Notes: generated by a model from the sequence alone, not told the origin. A stretch of 64,000 bases of DNA from Massilia sp. NR 4-1 (GCF_001191005.1 NZ_CP012201.1:1612001-1676000), one strand, 5' to 3'; shown: positions 11,109 through 19,801, numbered from the stretch's first letter. Numbers and translations: made by a program.

Positions 11109-12017
11109 ATGAATAAGCAAGTCCAACTATGCGCCCTGCTGCTGGCCCTGTCCTGCGCCACGCCGCCGCCTGGCGCCGCCCAGCCGCTGGCCCCCTTCCT
11201 GCTCCACCATAGCGGGCCGGCCGAACTGAAATACACCGGTTATCTGGCGCGCAGCAATGACCGTGGCACGCCGGGCCAGATGAAGGAAGCGTTTTTCGGC
11301 GCCGGCTACCTGACCTCGATCCACCAGCTCGGCAATCCCGCGCTCGCGTTCTGGCAGCAGGGCCAGGACAATCAAAGCATTTCCTTCATGCTGTATGGCG
11401 CCGCCGATGCCGCCATCGTGCGCGGCGGCAGCTTCGGCAACCAGATCTACAGCACCGGCTGCACCAATCCCGCCTTCGGCTGCGACGGCAAGATCCACCT
11501 GGATTTCTATCTGGACCGCCTGCAGGGCGGCAGCAATCCCGGCTTTGCGCTGGGCGGCCTGAAGGCCAGCGAACGCAGCGCCTTCAACCGCATCGGCGGC
11601 ATCACCGACGGCGAGCTGCTGATGCGCTGGGAATTCACGCCGGGCCTGATCGATGCGCCGCGCGCCGGCGTCGACCGCGCCAGCTTTGCCGCCACCGCCA
11701 CGACCCTGCTGCAGGATCTGAGTTCGCCCAGCTTCCCGGCCGCCGGCAACAGCGCCTACCTGGCGCGCTGCGCCGGCGGCCCGGCCTGCCGCTACTTCTC
11801 GACGGGCAGCCAGAGCGGCGGCGCCGACTTCTTCGGCTATAACAGCTTGAATACGGTGCTCGCCAGCTCGGTGCTGGGACGCAACGGCTGGGGCAGCCGC
11901 ATCGCCGATCCGGTCGTGAGCCAGGTCTTCCTGCCGGAACCGGACGCCTTGCTGCTGCTGGGCACGGGCTTGCTGGCCATGGGCTTCGGCGTTCAAGGGC
12001 GGCGCCGCGGCTGGTAG
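11109..12017 (+). CDS. PEP-CTERM sorting domain protein
   Basis: The 302-residue product has a signal peptide (about residues 1-24, hydrophobic LCALLLALSCA) and a classical PEP-CTERM tail: VFLPEPDALLLLGTG, a hydrophobic segment, then basic RRRGW. Such proteins are cut and anchored or released by an exosortase and usually end up in the extracellular matrix. The body has pairs of cysteines (CTNPAFGC, CAGGPAC) but no domain I can name. A sigma-54-type promoter lies just upstream. The 3' end overlaps the convergent flavoprotein gene by 25 bases. Confidence 0.85.
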   Translation: MNKQVQLCALLLALSCATPPPGAAQPLAPFLLHHSGPAELKYTGYLARSNDRGTPGQMKEAFFGAGYLTSIHQLGNPALAFWQQGQDNQSISFMLYGAADAAIVRGGSFGNQIYSTGCTNPAFGCDGKIHLDFYLDRLQGGSNPGFALGGLKASERSAFNRIGGITDGELLMRWEFTPGLIDAPRAGVDRASFAATATTLLQDLSSPSFPAAGNSAYLARCAGGPACRYFSTGSQSGGADFFGYNSLNTVLASSVLGRNGWGSRIADPVVSQVFLPEPDALLLLGTGLLAMGFGVQGRRRGW

Positions 12018-13615
12018 CGCCCCGGCGCCAGGATGCCGGCCGGATCGAGCGCGGCTTTCAGGCGGCGCACCAGGTCCCAGTAACTGTCGTTGCCGTTATC
12101 CAGCGCATCCATCGATTGCAGGCCGACCCGGTAGGGAATATAGCCGGCCTGCATCAACCGGCCGAACAGCTCGTCATAGCAGGCCTGGGCGCGCGCGCTT
12201 TCCGCGCCATCCTCCTTATCGTAGGCGATGGTCAGCACCCCGCCCAGCGCACGCTCGCTGATCATGCTGAAGGTGGCAAACAGGTCGAAGCGGTGGCGTT
12301 GGAAGATTGCCTCCGCCATGCCGTACACGCGCAGCAGGTCCGCGCCGCGCAAGGGCAGCACGGGCGACACCCACATCATGCCGCAATTGTCGCGCGCCGG
12401 ATCGGCGCCCTCGGGAAAACCCGCTGGCAGGCCGCCGCGGCGGCGCCAGTAGGCACCGGCCAGAAAGCGGCCATTGGGAATGCCGCGGTTCATCTCGAAC
12501 AGCGCGCGTCCCAGAGCGAGCTGGGCGCGCAGGCGTTGGCCGGCGGCGCTGGCGCCCAGCAGGCGCGCCGCAAACTCCCCTGCCGCCAACTGGCGCTCGC
12601 TCAAAAAACGCGGCCGTACGCCGGTGCCGCGCAAGGCCTGGCGGATGGCGCGCCGCGTGGCCGCCAGCTGCGCCGGGCTGCCATACAAGGCGCCCGAAAC
12701 GGTCCAGGCGCCGATGCCCGCCTCGCGCCGCCAGCGCTGGCGCAAGGCCTCCGGCAGCCGCTCGGCCTCGCCGGCCAGGTCGCGCGGAAAGACCCGCCCG
12801 CCCGATATCACGCGCAAGTCATTGCCCAGGTGCAGGATGCTGCGCAGCGTGCCGTCCAGCCGCAAGGGCCGCAAAGCATCGACCACGGCGGCAATCTGTG
12901 CATGCCCGGCCACGCTGCACAGCAAATGGTTGATGGCCTGCGTCTGCGGCATCAGCCACAGGCCGAGGCGGGTGACGATGCCGAAATTCGACTGCGTAAA
13001 CAAGCCATCCAGCCAGGGACCGGGACCATACGGGAAGACGCGCGCATTGCAGGCATCGCGGAAATGGCCGAAGCCGGTTTCCACCAGGCTGCCGTCGGCC
13101 AGCAGCACGCGCATGCCGGCGATGGTCTGCACCCGGTTGCCATACGGCGTATGGCCGAAGCCGCGTTCCAGCACATTGCCGACCAGGCTGGTGTCCGGCC
13201 CGGCGCCCGTGCAATCCATCCACAGCGGCAACCGCTGCTCGCGCAGATGGCGCGACAGCTGGCCCTGGGTCACGCCCGGTTCCAGCACGGCATAGGCCAG
13301 TTCGGTATTCACTTCCAGGATGCGCCGCATGCCGCTCAGATCGACGACGACTTGCCCGGCGCTCGGCGCGCAGGCATCGCCATAACCCCAGTTATGTCCG
13401 CAACTGACCGGATACAGCGGCGTGGCGCAGGCCAGCGCCACTTGCAGCACCTGCCGCAGCTCGTCTTCGTTGTGCGGCAACAGCACGGCGGCCGGCAGCG
13501 TGGCACGCGCCGCCGTGCTGCTGGCATAAGCCTGGCGCGTGGCCATGCTGTCCAGCACGCGCGCGCTGCCCAGCTGGGCGCGCCATGCTGCCAGTGCCTG
13601 GACGAGATCGCCCAT
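11993..13615 (-). CDS. FAD-binding oxidase of the vanillyl-alcohol oxidase / p-cresol methylhydroxylase family
   Basis: The 540-residue protein has the VAO-type FAD domain: SCGHNWGYGDACAP near residue 70, VVVDLSGMRRILEVN, AYAVLEPGVTQGQL, LVGNVLERGFGHTPYGNR and PWLDGLFTQSNFGIVT followed by GLWLMP. The C-terminus LDPAGILAPGRYQ is also typical. Known members oxidise para-alkyl phenols (vanillyl alcohol, eugenol, p-cresol) at the side chain. No signal peptide is evident. Its ATG follows the stop of the upstream acyltransferase with a single base between them (TGA-G-ATG), so the two proteins are very likely made together. I cannot decide from sequence which residue, if any, binds FAD covalently. 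The substrate is unknown; a phenolic N-acyl amino acid is a reasonable guess from the context. Confidence 0.82.
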   Translation of the reverse strand: MGDLVQALAAWRAQLGSARVLDSMATRQAYASSTAARATLPAAVLLPHNEDELRQVLQVALACATPLYPVSCGHNWGYGDACAPSAGQVVVDLSGMRRILEVNTELAYAVLEPGVTQGQLSRHLREQRLPLWMDCTGAGPDTSLVGNVLERGFGHTPYGNRVQTIAGMRVLLADGSLVETGFGHFRDACNARVFPYGPGPWLDGLFTQSNFGIVTRLGLWLMPQTQAINHLLCSVAGHAQIAAVVDALRPLRLDGTLRSILHLGNDLRVISGGRVFPRDLAGEAERLPEALRQRWRREAGIGAWTVSGALYGSPAQLAATRRAIRQALRGTGVRPRFLSERQLAAGEFAARLLGASAAGQRLRAQLALGRALFEMNRGIPNGRFLAGAYWRRRGGLPAGFPEGADPARDNCGMMWVSPVLPLRGADLLRVYGMAEAIFQRHRFDLFATFSMISERALGGVLTIAYDKEDGAESARAQACYDELFGRLMQAGYIPYRVGLQSMDALDNGNDSYWDLVRRLKAALDPAGILAPGRYQPRRRP

Positions 13616-13616
13616 C

Positions 13617-14366
13617 TCAGCCCCTGCCCTGCATCAGGCGCGAGGTGATGCCAGGCTCGTCCCAGCGCGGGAAAAAGTAGGGATAGAAGCTGCGTTCCCC
13701 GCTCTGGGTTTCCATCTGTCCGCCGAATTTGCGGATCTGGGCCCCCATGTAATCGAGGTCCAGGCGCAGCAGCACGGCCGGCGCGCCCACCCGGCTGCAC
13801 GGCCGTTCGCCGCCAAAGTCGACGAAACCCAGCATGCGCTTATAGAACATCACGTGGCGCGGGTTGACCTCGATCACATAATCGGTATAGCCATGGATAT
13901 TGTGGGCATAGATATAGGAAATGTGGATCAGGGCGGCAAACACGCGCTTGCTCACGCCCTTGTCGATCGCCAGCCGCGACGGCTCGCACAGGCGGCGGCC
14001 GGCGGCGCGCAAGGGATCGAGCATGTCGCCAAAGTTGTCATCGGCCGGCAGGCCCAGCGCGGGATCGTCCAGGCACAGCGACATGGTGCCGACCGTGCTG
14101 CCGCCGGCTTCCGCATACAGGGTGATGCGGTTCGGCACATGGCTGGCCTTGGGGTCGACGGCGTAGCCGCGCCAGCCATACATCTTGGTCAGCAGCAGGC
14201 TGGCCGCTTCGCGCCGTCCGGCCGAGTTCGCCATGCGGATATGGAAGACCTGCTGGTCCAGGCCTTGTTCGGTCTGCGCGCCGGCGGGCGGCGCCTCGCC
14301 CAGCAGCATATCGTTGATGCCGCCTTCCGAGGCGAAGGAAACAATGGAATCGTCTGCATCATGCAC
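13617..14366 (-). CDS. N-acyl amino acid synthase FeeM-like / exosortase-associated acyltransferase
   Basis: The start is a GTG at 14366, with a perfect AGGAGG (plus-strand 14374-14379) seven bases upstream; longer in-frame extensions lack such a site. The 249-residue product has the GNAT-like core of FeeM and LuxI relatives: VFHIRMANSAGRREAA, LYAEAGGSTVGTMSLCLDD, CEPSRLAIDKGVSKRVFAALI, a helix with YIYAHNIHGYTDYVIEVNPRHVMFYKRMLGF. FeeM joins a long acyl chain from acyl-ACP to an amino acid such as tyrosine; a sister family (TIGR03694) is found with PEP-CTERM/exosortase systems. It is the first gene of a two-gene operon with the VAO-type flavoprotein and lies between two PEP-CTERM genes. Acyl donor and amino acid cannot be read from sequence. 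Confidence 0.75.
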   Translation of the reverse strand: MHDADDSIVSFASEGGINDMLLGEAPPAGAQTEQGLDQQVFHIRMANSAGRREAASLLLTKMYGWRGYAVDPKASHVPNRITLYAEAGGSTVGTMSLCLDDPALGLPADDNFGDMLDPLRAAGRRLCEPSRLAIDKGVSKRVFAALIHISYIYAHNIHGYTDYVIEVNPRHVMFYKRMLGFVDFGGERPCSRVGAPAVLLRLDLDYMGAQIRKFGGQMETQSGERSFYPYFFPRWDEPGITSRLMQGRG

Positions 14367-14522
14367 GTTCAGTCCTCCTGATAAATGCGGCTTGATGCAC
14401 ATCAGACCGGCAGCGGGCGGCGAAGTTCCATCCGGCTCAAACCCTGTCGGCATTTTTTTCAGTCCTGCCGCCGCATCCCGCGCGGCGGCGCCAAGTCCCT
14501 GATCCGTAAGCCGTATTTGTTC

Positions 14523-14538
14523 TGGCATGAATGCTGCT
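14523..14538 (+). promoter_or_regulatory. Sigma-54 (RpoN) type -24/-12 promoter of the second PEP-CTERM gene
   Basis: TGGCATGAATGCTGCT fits TGGCAC-N5-TTGCT with two mismatches and the exact 10-base spacing between GG (14524-14525) and GC (14536-14537). Transcription would begin near 14549, about 60 bases before the ATG at 14610. Its resemblance in type and placement to the site at 11058 supports both. Confidence 0.6.
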
Positions 14539-14609
14539 GATAAGGTCTGGCCGGCGGCATCCGCCACCGTACCGGAAACCGGCCCCATCTTTATAAGGAG
14601 TAGCAAGCC

Positions 14610-15542
14610 ATGAAAGCCCTCAAGAGAAGCCTGCTGGCGGCCGTCGCCGCCCTCGGCCTCGGAGGTGGCGCCCAGGCCGCCACCTTCGCTTCCGCCATCC
14701 TGGACATCAATAATTTCCGCCTGCTGCACTCGGGCGGCGCGGCCTACAGCACCAGCGACTTTTCCGTGCTGACCGGCACCAACGATGCCCACGCCACCGG
14801 CGCGCGCAATGGCCTCTTCGCCAATGGTTCGGCCTCGTTCGGCATCCTGAGCGGCTTCACGCCGAATGTGGCCCACCAATGCGTCGGCGCGCCTTGCCCG
14901 CCGCTGGCCGAGGACAATTTCCTGCCCTTCACGGCCCCGCCGCCGGTGCCCGGCACCTTCGGCCATGCCGACCAGGCCATGAGCGGCTCCGCCATTTCCA
15001 TCGGCGGCGGACCGGTCGGGGTGCACGCCCAGACCCGCGCCGACGCCTCTTCGTCCGTCAACGCCGTCGCCTCGGGCAATTCGTCGGTGGGCACCTCCAC
15101 CACCTTCAGCTTCACGCTCGGCAGCTCGGACACGATGAACATCGCCTTCGACGCCACGCCCTATTCCATAGCCTACGTGTCGGCCGGCGCCGGGCCGGTC
15201 TCGAATGCCAATGCGCGCCTGTCCTGGGCCATCAACATCCTCAACCTGACGGCCGGCGGCGTCTCGATCTTCGATTTCACCCCGGCCGCGCTGAATGGCC
15301 TGAGCGCCGTCAGCCGCACCGATGGCCTGCCCGGCACCTCGGTGTACAACGCAGCGCTGACGATGATGTCCTTCTCGGCCGTCACGCCGCTTCTACTGGC
15401 CGGCAATACCTACCAGATCACGATCGAGCACAACACCCTGGCCAATGTGCTGCAGCAGCAAGTCCCTGAACCCGCCTCCCTGTCGATTCTGGCCGCAGGG
15501 CTGCTTGGCATGTCGCTGCTGAGCCGGCGCCGCCGGCTGTAA
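14610..15542 (+). CDS. PEP-CTERM sorting domain protein
   Basis: A clear ribosome site (AAGGAG) precedes the ATG. The 310-residue product has a signal peptide (residues 1-24, ending GGAQAA) and a C-terminal PEP-CTERM signal: VPEPASLSILAAG, hydrophobic stretch, then SRRRRL. The body is Ser/Thr/Gly/Ala-rich with few charges and reads like a secreted beta-sandwich; I do not recognise a catalytic motif. Expected to be exported, processed by exosortase and incorporated in the extracellular matrix. A sigma-54-type promoter precedes it and a strong terminator follows at once, so it is monocistronic. Confidence 0.87.
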   Translation: MKALKRSLLAAVAALGLGGGAQAATFASAILDINNFRLLHSGGAAYSTSDFSVLTGTNDAHATGARNGLFANGSASFGILSGFTPNVAHQCVGAPCPPLAEDNFLPFTAPPPVPGTFGHADQAMSGSAISIGGGPVGVHAQTRADASSSVNAVASGNSSVGTSTTFSFTLGSSDTMNIAFDATPYSIAYVSAGAGPVSNANARLSWAINILNLTAGGVSIFDFTPAALNGLSAVSRTDGLPGTSVYNAALTMMSFSAVTPLLLAGNTYQITIEHNTLANVLQQQVPEPASLSILAAGLLGMSLLSRRRRL

Positions 15543-15554
15543 GGCGGGTTTTTT

Positions 15555-15584
15555 GGCGCGCGTCCCGCCCGCGCGCCTTTTTTT
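15555..15584 (+). terminator. Rho-independent terminator after the second PEP-CTERM gene
   Basis: Stem GGCGCGCG (15555-15562)/CGCGCGCC (15570-15577), 7-base loop, followed by seven T. It isolates the PEP-CTERM gene from the polysaccharide operon. Confidence 0.85.
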
Positions 15585-15682
15585 GACGCAGCACAAAGCC
15601 CGTGCACCTGTGCCTTTTCGCGGCCGGACCCGGCCATATAATCAGCTCACTGCCCATCAACCATGTCGTGGAGAGACCGGCG

Positions 15683-17206
15683 ATGGAAGACTTGATCAGC
15701 CAGTTGATGTCCGGTCTGAAAGGTATCTGGAAATACCGCTGGCTCGCCTTCGCCAGCGCCTGGCTTATCGCGCTGGCGGGCTGGGCCAAGGTGGCCGCCA
15801 TGCCGGACGATTACCAGACCACGGCGCGCGTGTTTGTCGATACGCAAAGCATTCTCAAGCCGCTGCTGTCCGGCATGACCAGCGTGCCGAATATCGAGCA
15901 GCAGGTGGCCATCATGAGCCGCACGCTGCTGAGCCGGCCGAACGTGGAGCGCGTGATCCGCATGGTCGATCTGGATATCGGCACGCGCACGGCGCGCGAG
16001 CACGAACAGCAGGTGGATGAACTGATGCGCCAGATCCGGATCGGCAGCACCGGCAGCTACGATATCTACACCATCAGCTACAACCACCGCGATCCGCACC
16101 TGGTGCGCGATGTGGTGCAGTCGCTGCTGACCATCTTTGTCGAGGGCAGCTTCAAGGGCAAGAAGGGCGACTCGGACAAGGCGGTCCAGTTCATCGACGA
16201 GCAGATCCGCAGCTACGAGGAAAAGCTGCAGAGCGCGGAAAATCTGCTCAAGGAATTCAAGCTCAAGAATAATTTCCTGTTGCCGCGCCAGGGCATCGAC
16301 TTCGGCGCCCAACTGCTGATGTCGTCCGACGCGCTCAACAATGCACAGCTGGAGCTGACCGAGGCTGAGCAGGCGCGCAAGGCGATCCGCGCCCAGATCG
16401 AAGGCGAGGAACCCGTGCTGGGGGTCGATCCACTGCCCTCGACCATCGAGAACTCGGAACTGGATGCCCGCTTGCTGGCCCTGAATAAAAATCTCGACAC
16501 CCTGCTGATGCAGTACACCGACCAGCACCCCGACATTGTCGCCGCGCGCCGCCTGATCGCCCAGCTCGAACAGCGCAAAGTGGAGGAAAGCAAGCAAAAA
16601 TCCGCCGCCGGCGATCCAGGCAGGAACTACAGCCCCATGCTGCAACAGCTGAAGGTGGCGCTGGCCGAGAGCGACGCCAAGGTGGCGTCGGTCAAGGCGC
16701 GCGTCCAGGATATGCAACAGCGCCATGCGCGCCTGCTGGCGCATAGCAAGGCCGTGCCGGAAATCGAAACGCAGCTGGCCCAATTGAACCGCGACTACCA
16801 GGTCAACAAGGAGAATTACGAGAAGCTCATCGGGCGGCGCGAAGCGGCCAAGCTGTCGGGCGACCTCAGTTCGACCACCGAGATGATGAGTTTTAAGATC
16901 ATCGATCCCCCCACCGTTCCCCTGCGTCCGATCGGGCCGAACCGCGCTTTGCTGTGCAGTCTGGTACTCGCCGCTGCGCTTGGCGCCGCCCTGTTGCTGG
17001 CCTTCCTGATCAGCCAGATCCGCCCCACCTTCCTCAGTCCGTCCGAGCTGCGCGACAGGACCGGGCTGCGTCTGCTCGGTACGGTGGCGATGAGCTGGAC
17101 CCTGCAGGAAAAAATCCGCCGCCGGCGATCTCATCTATGCTTTGGCAGCGGCCTGGCGGGCCTGGCGTGCGCCTACGGCGGCGTGCTGATTGTCTACCTG
17201 CGTTAG
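15683..17206 (+). CDS. XrtA-system polysaccharide chain-length determinant (Wzz/EpsF type)
   Basis: The start at 15683 follows GGAGAGACC; upstream in-frame codons lack support. The 507-residue product has a membrane segment at about 20-40, a long periplasmic part with coiled-coil (about residues 170-260 and 330-385), the conserved LNRDYQVNKENYEKLIGRRE region (the GNVR-type motif of this family) just before a second membrane segment (about 420-440), and a final hydrophobic segment near the C-terminus. Such PCP-2 type proteins control polymer length together with a tyrosine autokinase, which here is the next gene. A TATAAT at 15637-15642 may be its -10 element, but no good -35 is visible. First gene of the kinase/methyltransferase operon. 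Confidence 0.88.
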   Translation: MEDLISQLMSGLKGIWKYRWLAFASAWLIALAGWAKVAAMPDDYQTTARVFVDTQSILKPLLSGMTSVPNIEQQVAIMSRTLLSRPNVERVIRMVDLDIGTRTAREHEQQVDELMRQIRIGSTGSYDIYTISYNHRDPHLVRDVVQSLLTIFVEGSFKGKKGDSDKAVQFIDEQIRSYEEKLQSAENLLKEFKLKNNFLLPRQGIDFGAQLLMSSDALNNAQLELTEAEQARKAIRAQIEGEEPVLGVDPLPSTIENSELDARLLALNKNLDTLLMQYTDQHPDIVAARRLIAQLEQRKVEESKQKSAAGDPGRNYSPMLQQLKVALAESDAKVASVKARVQDMQQRHARLLAHSKAVPEIETQLAQLNRDYQVNKENYEKLIGRREAAKLSGDLSSTTEMMSFKIIDPPTVPLRPIGPNRALLCSLVLAAALGAALLLAFLISQIRPTFLSPSELRDRTGLRLLGTVAMSWTLQEKIRRRRSHLCFGSGLAGLACAYGGVLIVYLR

Positions 17207-17218
17207 TGGAGAGCCCCG

Positions 17219-17974
17219 ATGACTACCTCCTCCAATGTGCTGCGGGCGCCCGGCGTGCGCAGCGTGAATATCGACTTGCCGCGGCTGCAGCAGCAGGGCA
17301 TGGTGTACCACGAGGATGGCCGCACCACCGTGGCCGAGGACTTCCGCCTCATCAAGCGCCCCCTGCTGCGCAGCCTGCGCGGCGAGGAAGGCTTGCCGAT
17401 CCGGCGCGGCAACCTGATCATCGTCACCAGCGCCCTGGCGGGTGAAGGCAAGACGTTCTGCGCCGTCAACCTGGCCCTGAGCATCGCCATGGAACGCGAT
17501 GTCACCGTCCTGCTGGTCGATGCGGATGTGGCCCGGCCCTCGGTCTTGAAAGTCCTCGGCCTGGGCGCCGCACCCGGCTTGATGGACGTGCTGCTCGATG
17601 AACAGGCCGGCCTGGCCGATGTGATTCTGCGCACCAATATTCCAACGCTAAGCCTGCTGCCGGCCGGGCGCAGCAGCCGCCACGCCACGGAGTTGCTGGC
17701 CAGCCGCAATATGAGCAAGCTGCTCGAAGAAATCGCCGAGCGCTATGCCGACCGCGTCGTCATTTTCGATTCGCCGCCGCTGCTGATCACTTCGGAAGCC
17801 AGTGTGCTGGCGGCCCAGATGGGCCAGATCGTTCTGGTGGTCGAGGCCGAGACCACCACCCAGAAGGCTGTCAACGAGGCCTTGCACCACATCGACTCCT
17901 GCCACCACATCAATCTGATCTACAACAAAACCCAGGCCTTTCCCGGCAACGGCTATTACGGTTACTACGATTAG
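17219..17974 (+). CDS. XrtA-associated BY-type tyrosine autokinase
   Basis: The 251-residue protein has the bacterial tyrosine kinase (BY-kinase) motifs: Walker A SALAGEGKTF (residues 71-80), Walker A' VLLVDADVARP, and Walker B VVIFDSPPLL. The C-terminus GNGYYGYYD is the tyrosine cluster that is autophosphorylated. It lies 12 bases after the chain-length gene, the usual partner, whose cytoplasmic end would activate it. Together they control polymerisation and export of the polysaccharide. Length matches the exosortase-associated family (soluble kinase without fused Wzz domain). Confidence 0.9.
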   Translation: MTTSSNVLRAPGVRSVNIDLPRLQQQGMVYHEDGRTTVAEDFRLIKRPLLRSLRGEEGLPIRRGNLIIVTSALAGEGKTFCAVNLALSIAMERDVTVLLVDADVARPSVLKVLGLGAAPGLMDVLLDEQAGLADVILRTNIPTLSLLPAGRSSRHATELLASRNMSKLLEEIAERYADRVVIFDSPPLLITSEASVLAAQMGQIVLVVEAETTTQKAVNEALHHIDSCHHINLIYNKTQAFPGNGYYGYYD

Positions 17975-17983
17975 GAGCGCCCC

Positions 17984-18742
17984 ATGCTGCCCTTCCCATC
18001 CCTGCTGTTTGGCGCCACCCTGTTCTGCCTGTGCGCATACATCCTGCATAAGGTGCGCTGCATGCATTTGCTGCTGCACGATATGCGCGCCCAGTCGCAA
18101 AGGGACAATGGCGGCCTGTTCCGTCAGATCGAAGCCTTGCAGGGCTTGTATATCGACCTCGGCCTGCAAAAGAGCTTGCCCGGCACGCGCGGCTGGGCCG
18201 CCTCGCCCGATTTTCTGCTGGAACTGGCGCGGCATGCGCTGACGGAAAAACCCATGGTGGTGGTCGAATGCAGTTGCGGCACGTCGACCCTGGTGCTGGC
18301 GCGCTGCATGCAGCTGAACGGCGCCGGCATGGTGTATAGCCTGGAACACGATCCCCACTATGCGCGCCAGACCCGGAACCAGCTGCAACGCCATGGACTG
18401 AGCGCTTGGGCGCAAGTCATCGATGCGCCCCTGTACAAGCATGAGCTGGCCAATGGCGCCTGGTCCTGGTACCGGCCTGAAAGCCTGCCCGCCGTTGCGG
18501 GCATCGACATGCTGGTGATTGATGGTCCGCCCATGGCCACTTGCGCCCTGGCGCGCTATCCGGCCGGTCCGCTGCTGTTCCCGCGCCTGTCCAACGGCGC
18601 CGCGGTGTTTCTGGACGATGCCCGCCGCTCCGACGAGCAAGCCATACTGCGCCGCTGGGCCGAGGAATTTCCCGAGATCGAACAGCACAGCTTAAATTGC
18701 GAAAAAGGCGCGGCCTTGCTCAAATACCGGCCGCGCGCTTGA
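17984..18742 (+). CDS. Membrane-anchored class I SAM-dependent methyltransferase
   Basis: The 252-residue product begins with a hydrophobic segment (about residues 2-24) and contains a SAM-binding motif MVVVECSCGTSTLVLAR followed by an acidic strand end VYSLEHDPHYARQTRNQL and MLVIDGPP. This arrangement fits O-methyltransferase-like class I enzymes. It starts 9 bases after the autokinase stop in the same operon, so methylation of the polysaccharide or its lipid-linked unit is likely. The acceptor is unknown. Confidence 0.75.
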   Translation: MLPFPSLLFGATLFCLCAYILHKVRCMHLLLHDMRAQSQRDNGGLFRQIEALQGLYIDLGLQKSLPGTRGWAASPDFLLELARHALTEKPMVVVECSCGTSTLVLARCMQLNGAGMVYSLEHDPHYARQTRNQLQRHGLSAWAQVIDAPLYKHELANGAWSWYRPESLPAVAGIDMLVIDGPPMATCALARYPAGPLLFPRLSNGAAVFLDDARRSDEQAILRRWAEEFPEIEQHSLNCEKGAALLKYRPRA

Positions 18743-18743
18743 A

Positions 18744-19799
18744 TCATGGGCTGCATTGGCAGGCGGCCAGTTCCTGGTAGCAGGCCGCGATCTGGGTCGC
18801 CACGCGCTGCCAGGTAAACGCCTCCACCAGATTGCGCACTTGCTCGCGCGCCGGCGGCGCCGTCAGGAATTCCAGCAGGCAGCTGCGTTGGGCGCTGGCA
18901 TCATCCCAGCGCACCTTCCTGAGCGCAAAATCGCTGCCATCGATCTGCAGCGCGCTTTCATCGGTCATGACCACCGGCGTGCCGGCCGCCAGGGCTTCCA
19001 GCACGGCCAGGGGAAAGACTTCCCCCTGGCTTGGCAGCGCCACCGCCGCCGCGGCGCAATAGGCGCTGGCCAGCAAGGGATCATCATGGCCCAGCTCGCC
19101 CATCCAGCGGACCCAGGGCAGCTCCATCAAGGCTTCCAGGTAAGCATGCTCTTCGCGCGCGACGCGGCCGATCAAGACCAGGGGCAGGCCGCACCCGGCC
19201 AGCGCCTGGGCCACGCCCAGCTGGTTTTTATACGCCGAGACAGTTCCCACCATCAGCACGAAAGGGCCGATGATGCCGGTGCGATGGCGGAAAATCTCGC
19301 CCTTGGCGGTGAAGAAATGGCGGCTTATGCCGTTCGGGAACACGCGAATTTTTTCCGGCGGAATCAGGAAACCCGAAATGATGGCTTCGCGCTCGGCTTC
19401 GCCCAAGGCGATCACCAGTTGCGCCAGTTGCAAAGCGCGCTCAGTCTGCGCATAGCTGGTCTGTACATTCCAGGCGCTCAAGCGCCCCGCCAAGCGGTCG
19501 GCCAGCCTGGCGCGCAAGCCTGCCGCCCGGTCCCAGCTTGGCGAGAGCAGCGGCGACAAAACCACCGGCACGCCCATTTCAGAGGCGGCCTCCAGCACGC
19601 GCACATTGCCATTGATGGCGGAAAAGACATGGATCAGATCATACTGGTCCAACCGTTCGCGGCTTGGCTCCACCAGTTCCGCCTGAACCGCATCCTTGCC
19701 TTCCAGCCGGTTAAGCGCGGCGATGGTTTCCCTCACCTGAATCTGCAAGCCGCCCTCGCGCTGAAACAGCATCGGATAGGATAGGAAACCAACACGCAT
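18744..19799 (-). CDS. Glycosyltransferase family 4 (GT-B)
   Basis: I start at the ATG at 19799, six bases after GGGGAG; an ATG at 19805 overlaps the upstream stop (ATGA) but sits directly on that ribosome site. The 351-residue product starts MRVGFLSYPMLFQREGGLQ (the N-terminal Gly-rich donor loop), contains RVFPNGISRHFF, the segment VLMVGTVSAYKNQLGVAQAL and SQGEVFPLAVLEALAAGTPV with the two spaced glutamates of GT4 retaining enzymes. It should add one sugar to the lipid-linked repeat unit on the cytoplasmic face. Last gene of a three-gene minus-strand operon with the flippase and the GT2-GT4 fusion. Confidence 0.85.
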   Translation of the reverse strand: MRVGFLSYPMLFQREGGLQIQVRETIAALNRLEGKDAVQAELVEPSRERLDQYDLIHVFSAINGNVRVLEAASEMGVPVVLSPLLSPSWDRAAGLRARLADRLAGRLSAWNVQTSYAQTERALQLAQLVIALGEAEREAIISGFLIPPEKIRVFPNGISRHFFTAKGEIFRHRTGIIGPFVLMVGTVSAYKNQLGVAQALAGCGLPLVLIGRVAREEHAYLEALMELPWVRWMGELGHDDPLLASAYCAAAAVALPSQGEVFPLAVLEALAAGTPVVMTDESALQIDGSDFALRKVRWDDASAQRSCLLEFLTAPPAREQVRNLVEAFTWQRVATQIAACYQELAACQCSP

Positions 19800-19801
19800 G
19801 A

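Noticed and set aside
12116..14381. Plus-strand frames across the flavoprotein and acyltransferase genes
   Set aside because: Their products show no motif, while the minus strand shows clear VAO and FeeM-like motifs with a ribosome site at 14374-14379.
15602..15682. Upstream GTG start for the chain-length determinant
   Set aside because: The added 27 residues run across a TATAAT-like element and lack a ribosome site; GGAGAG precedes the ATG at 15683.
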